DNA of 61,437 bases from Candidatus Mediterraneibacter quadrami (lineage in GTDB: Bacteria; Bacillota; Clostridia; Lachnospirales; Lachnospiraceae). Location: contig DWUU01000007.1 in the NCBI GenBank assembly GCA_019120575.1, positions 1 to 61,437 of the forward strand, read 5' to 3'. A program made the position numbers and the translations under genes. The notes below the pieces were generated by a model. The model did no database searches. It worked only from the letters and a program-made list of their open reading frames with translations, and had not been told where the DNA came from. Of the stretch, positions 61,336 to 61,437 are shown piece after piece (positions within the stretch are counted from its first letter, which is position 1; each line of letters starts with the position of its first letter).

Positions 61336-61437
61336 GAACTTATCGGATCAAGAAAGAAAATCTACATCTGCCGCAGATATAGAAGCGGTGATCACCAGTT
61401 ATAATCAGGGAAAAATGATGGATAAGTGAGTGTGTTT
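61336..61437 (+). other. Window end, possible gene fragment
   Basis: An ATG at 61332 overlaps the preceding stop and gives only 16 codons. In another frame the last bases read AADIEAVITSYNQGKMMDK before a stop, which looks like the end of a protein but has no start. It may be a frameshifted remnant; too little is visible to say more. Confidence 0.2.

Overview
The window looks like a chromosomal segment of a spore-forming Clostridia, most likely Lachnospiraceae. This is inferred from the intact late sporulation sigma factor gene sigK, codY next to topA, the aroK-yqeG-efp block, the pyrE-adjacent micro-ORF, NlpC/P60 coiled-coil exported proteins and an Rpn-type nuclease of the kind common in that family. 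Most of the DNA is ordinary, densely packed core metabolism. The accessory or eroded parts are the first 1.6 kb and the 630-bp gap between pckA and sigK.

Layout. 1-1580 is a decay island: the end of an Rpn-family nuclease gene, an orphan sortase-anchor tail, a second truncated copy of the Rpn 3' end, and a fragment resembling the C-terminal part of a BlaR1/M56-type protein. 1670-3260 (minus) is an ABC importer permease and ATPase without a binding protein. 3403-12190 holds queH, argH, asd, leuCD, an NhaC-type antiporter, thrC, a small membrane protein and cdd. 12449-14053 is pckA, followed by two very long hairpins and convergent sigK. 15560-21554 runs yifB(comM)-dprA-topA-codY-small conserved ORF. 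21691-28136 has groESL (perfect CIRCE), guaB, an amidase, a chorismate mutase-shikimate kinase fusion, yqeG and efp. 28403-31613 has an unknown gene, a tRNA-Arg(CCG) and a YtrA-type GntR/ABC operon. 31661-40020 has nfo divergent from pyrE, a VanZ/small membrane protein/M29-like aminopeptidase operon, and purEMND. 40193-46780 has argS, an AlaX-type editing protein, a CPBP protease and two tandem exported NlpC/P60 proteins.

46903-59463 is the largest pathway block: cobO, then a cobalamin riboswitch, then cbiMNQO (cobalt uptake), cbiK, cbiD, cbiL, cbiF, cbiH, cbiET, cbiA, cobT and cobS for anaerobic B12 synthesis. cbiG, cbiJ, cbiC, cbiP, cbiB and cobU are not in the window. After it come ogt (minus), a CobC-like histidine phosphatase and a flavodoxin-like protein.

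Regulation visible in the sequence: several strong sigma-A promoters, a SigE/SigK-like promoter in front of sigK, a CodY-box-like site inside the probable codY promoter, a perfect CIRCE at groESL, a palindromic operator in front of the GntR gene, the B12 riboswitch, and many intrinsic terminators. I see no CRISPR array, phage, complete IS or recognisable defence system. The best candidates for something undescribed are the paired long hairpins at 14059-14190 and 14432-14617.
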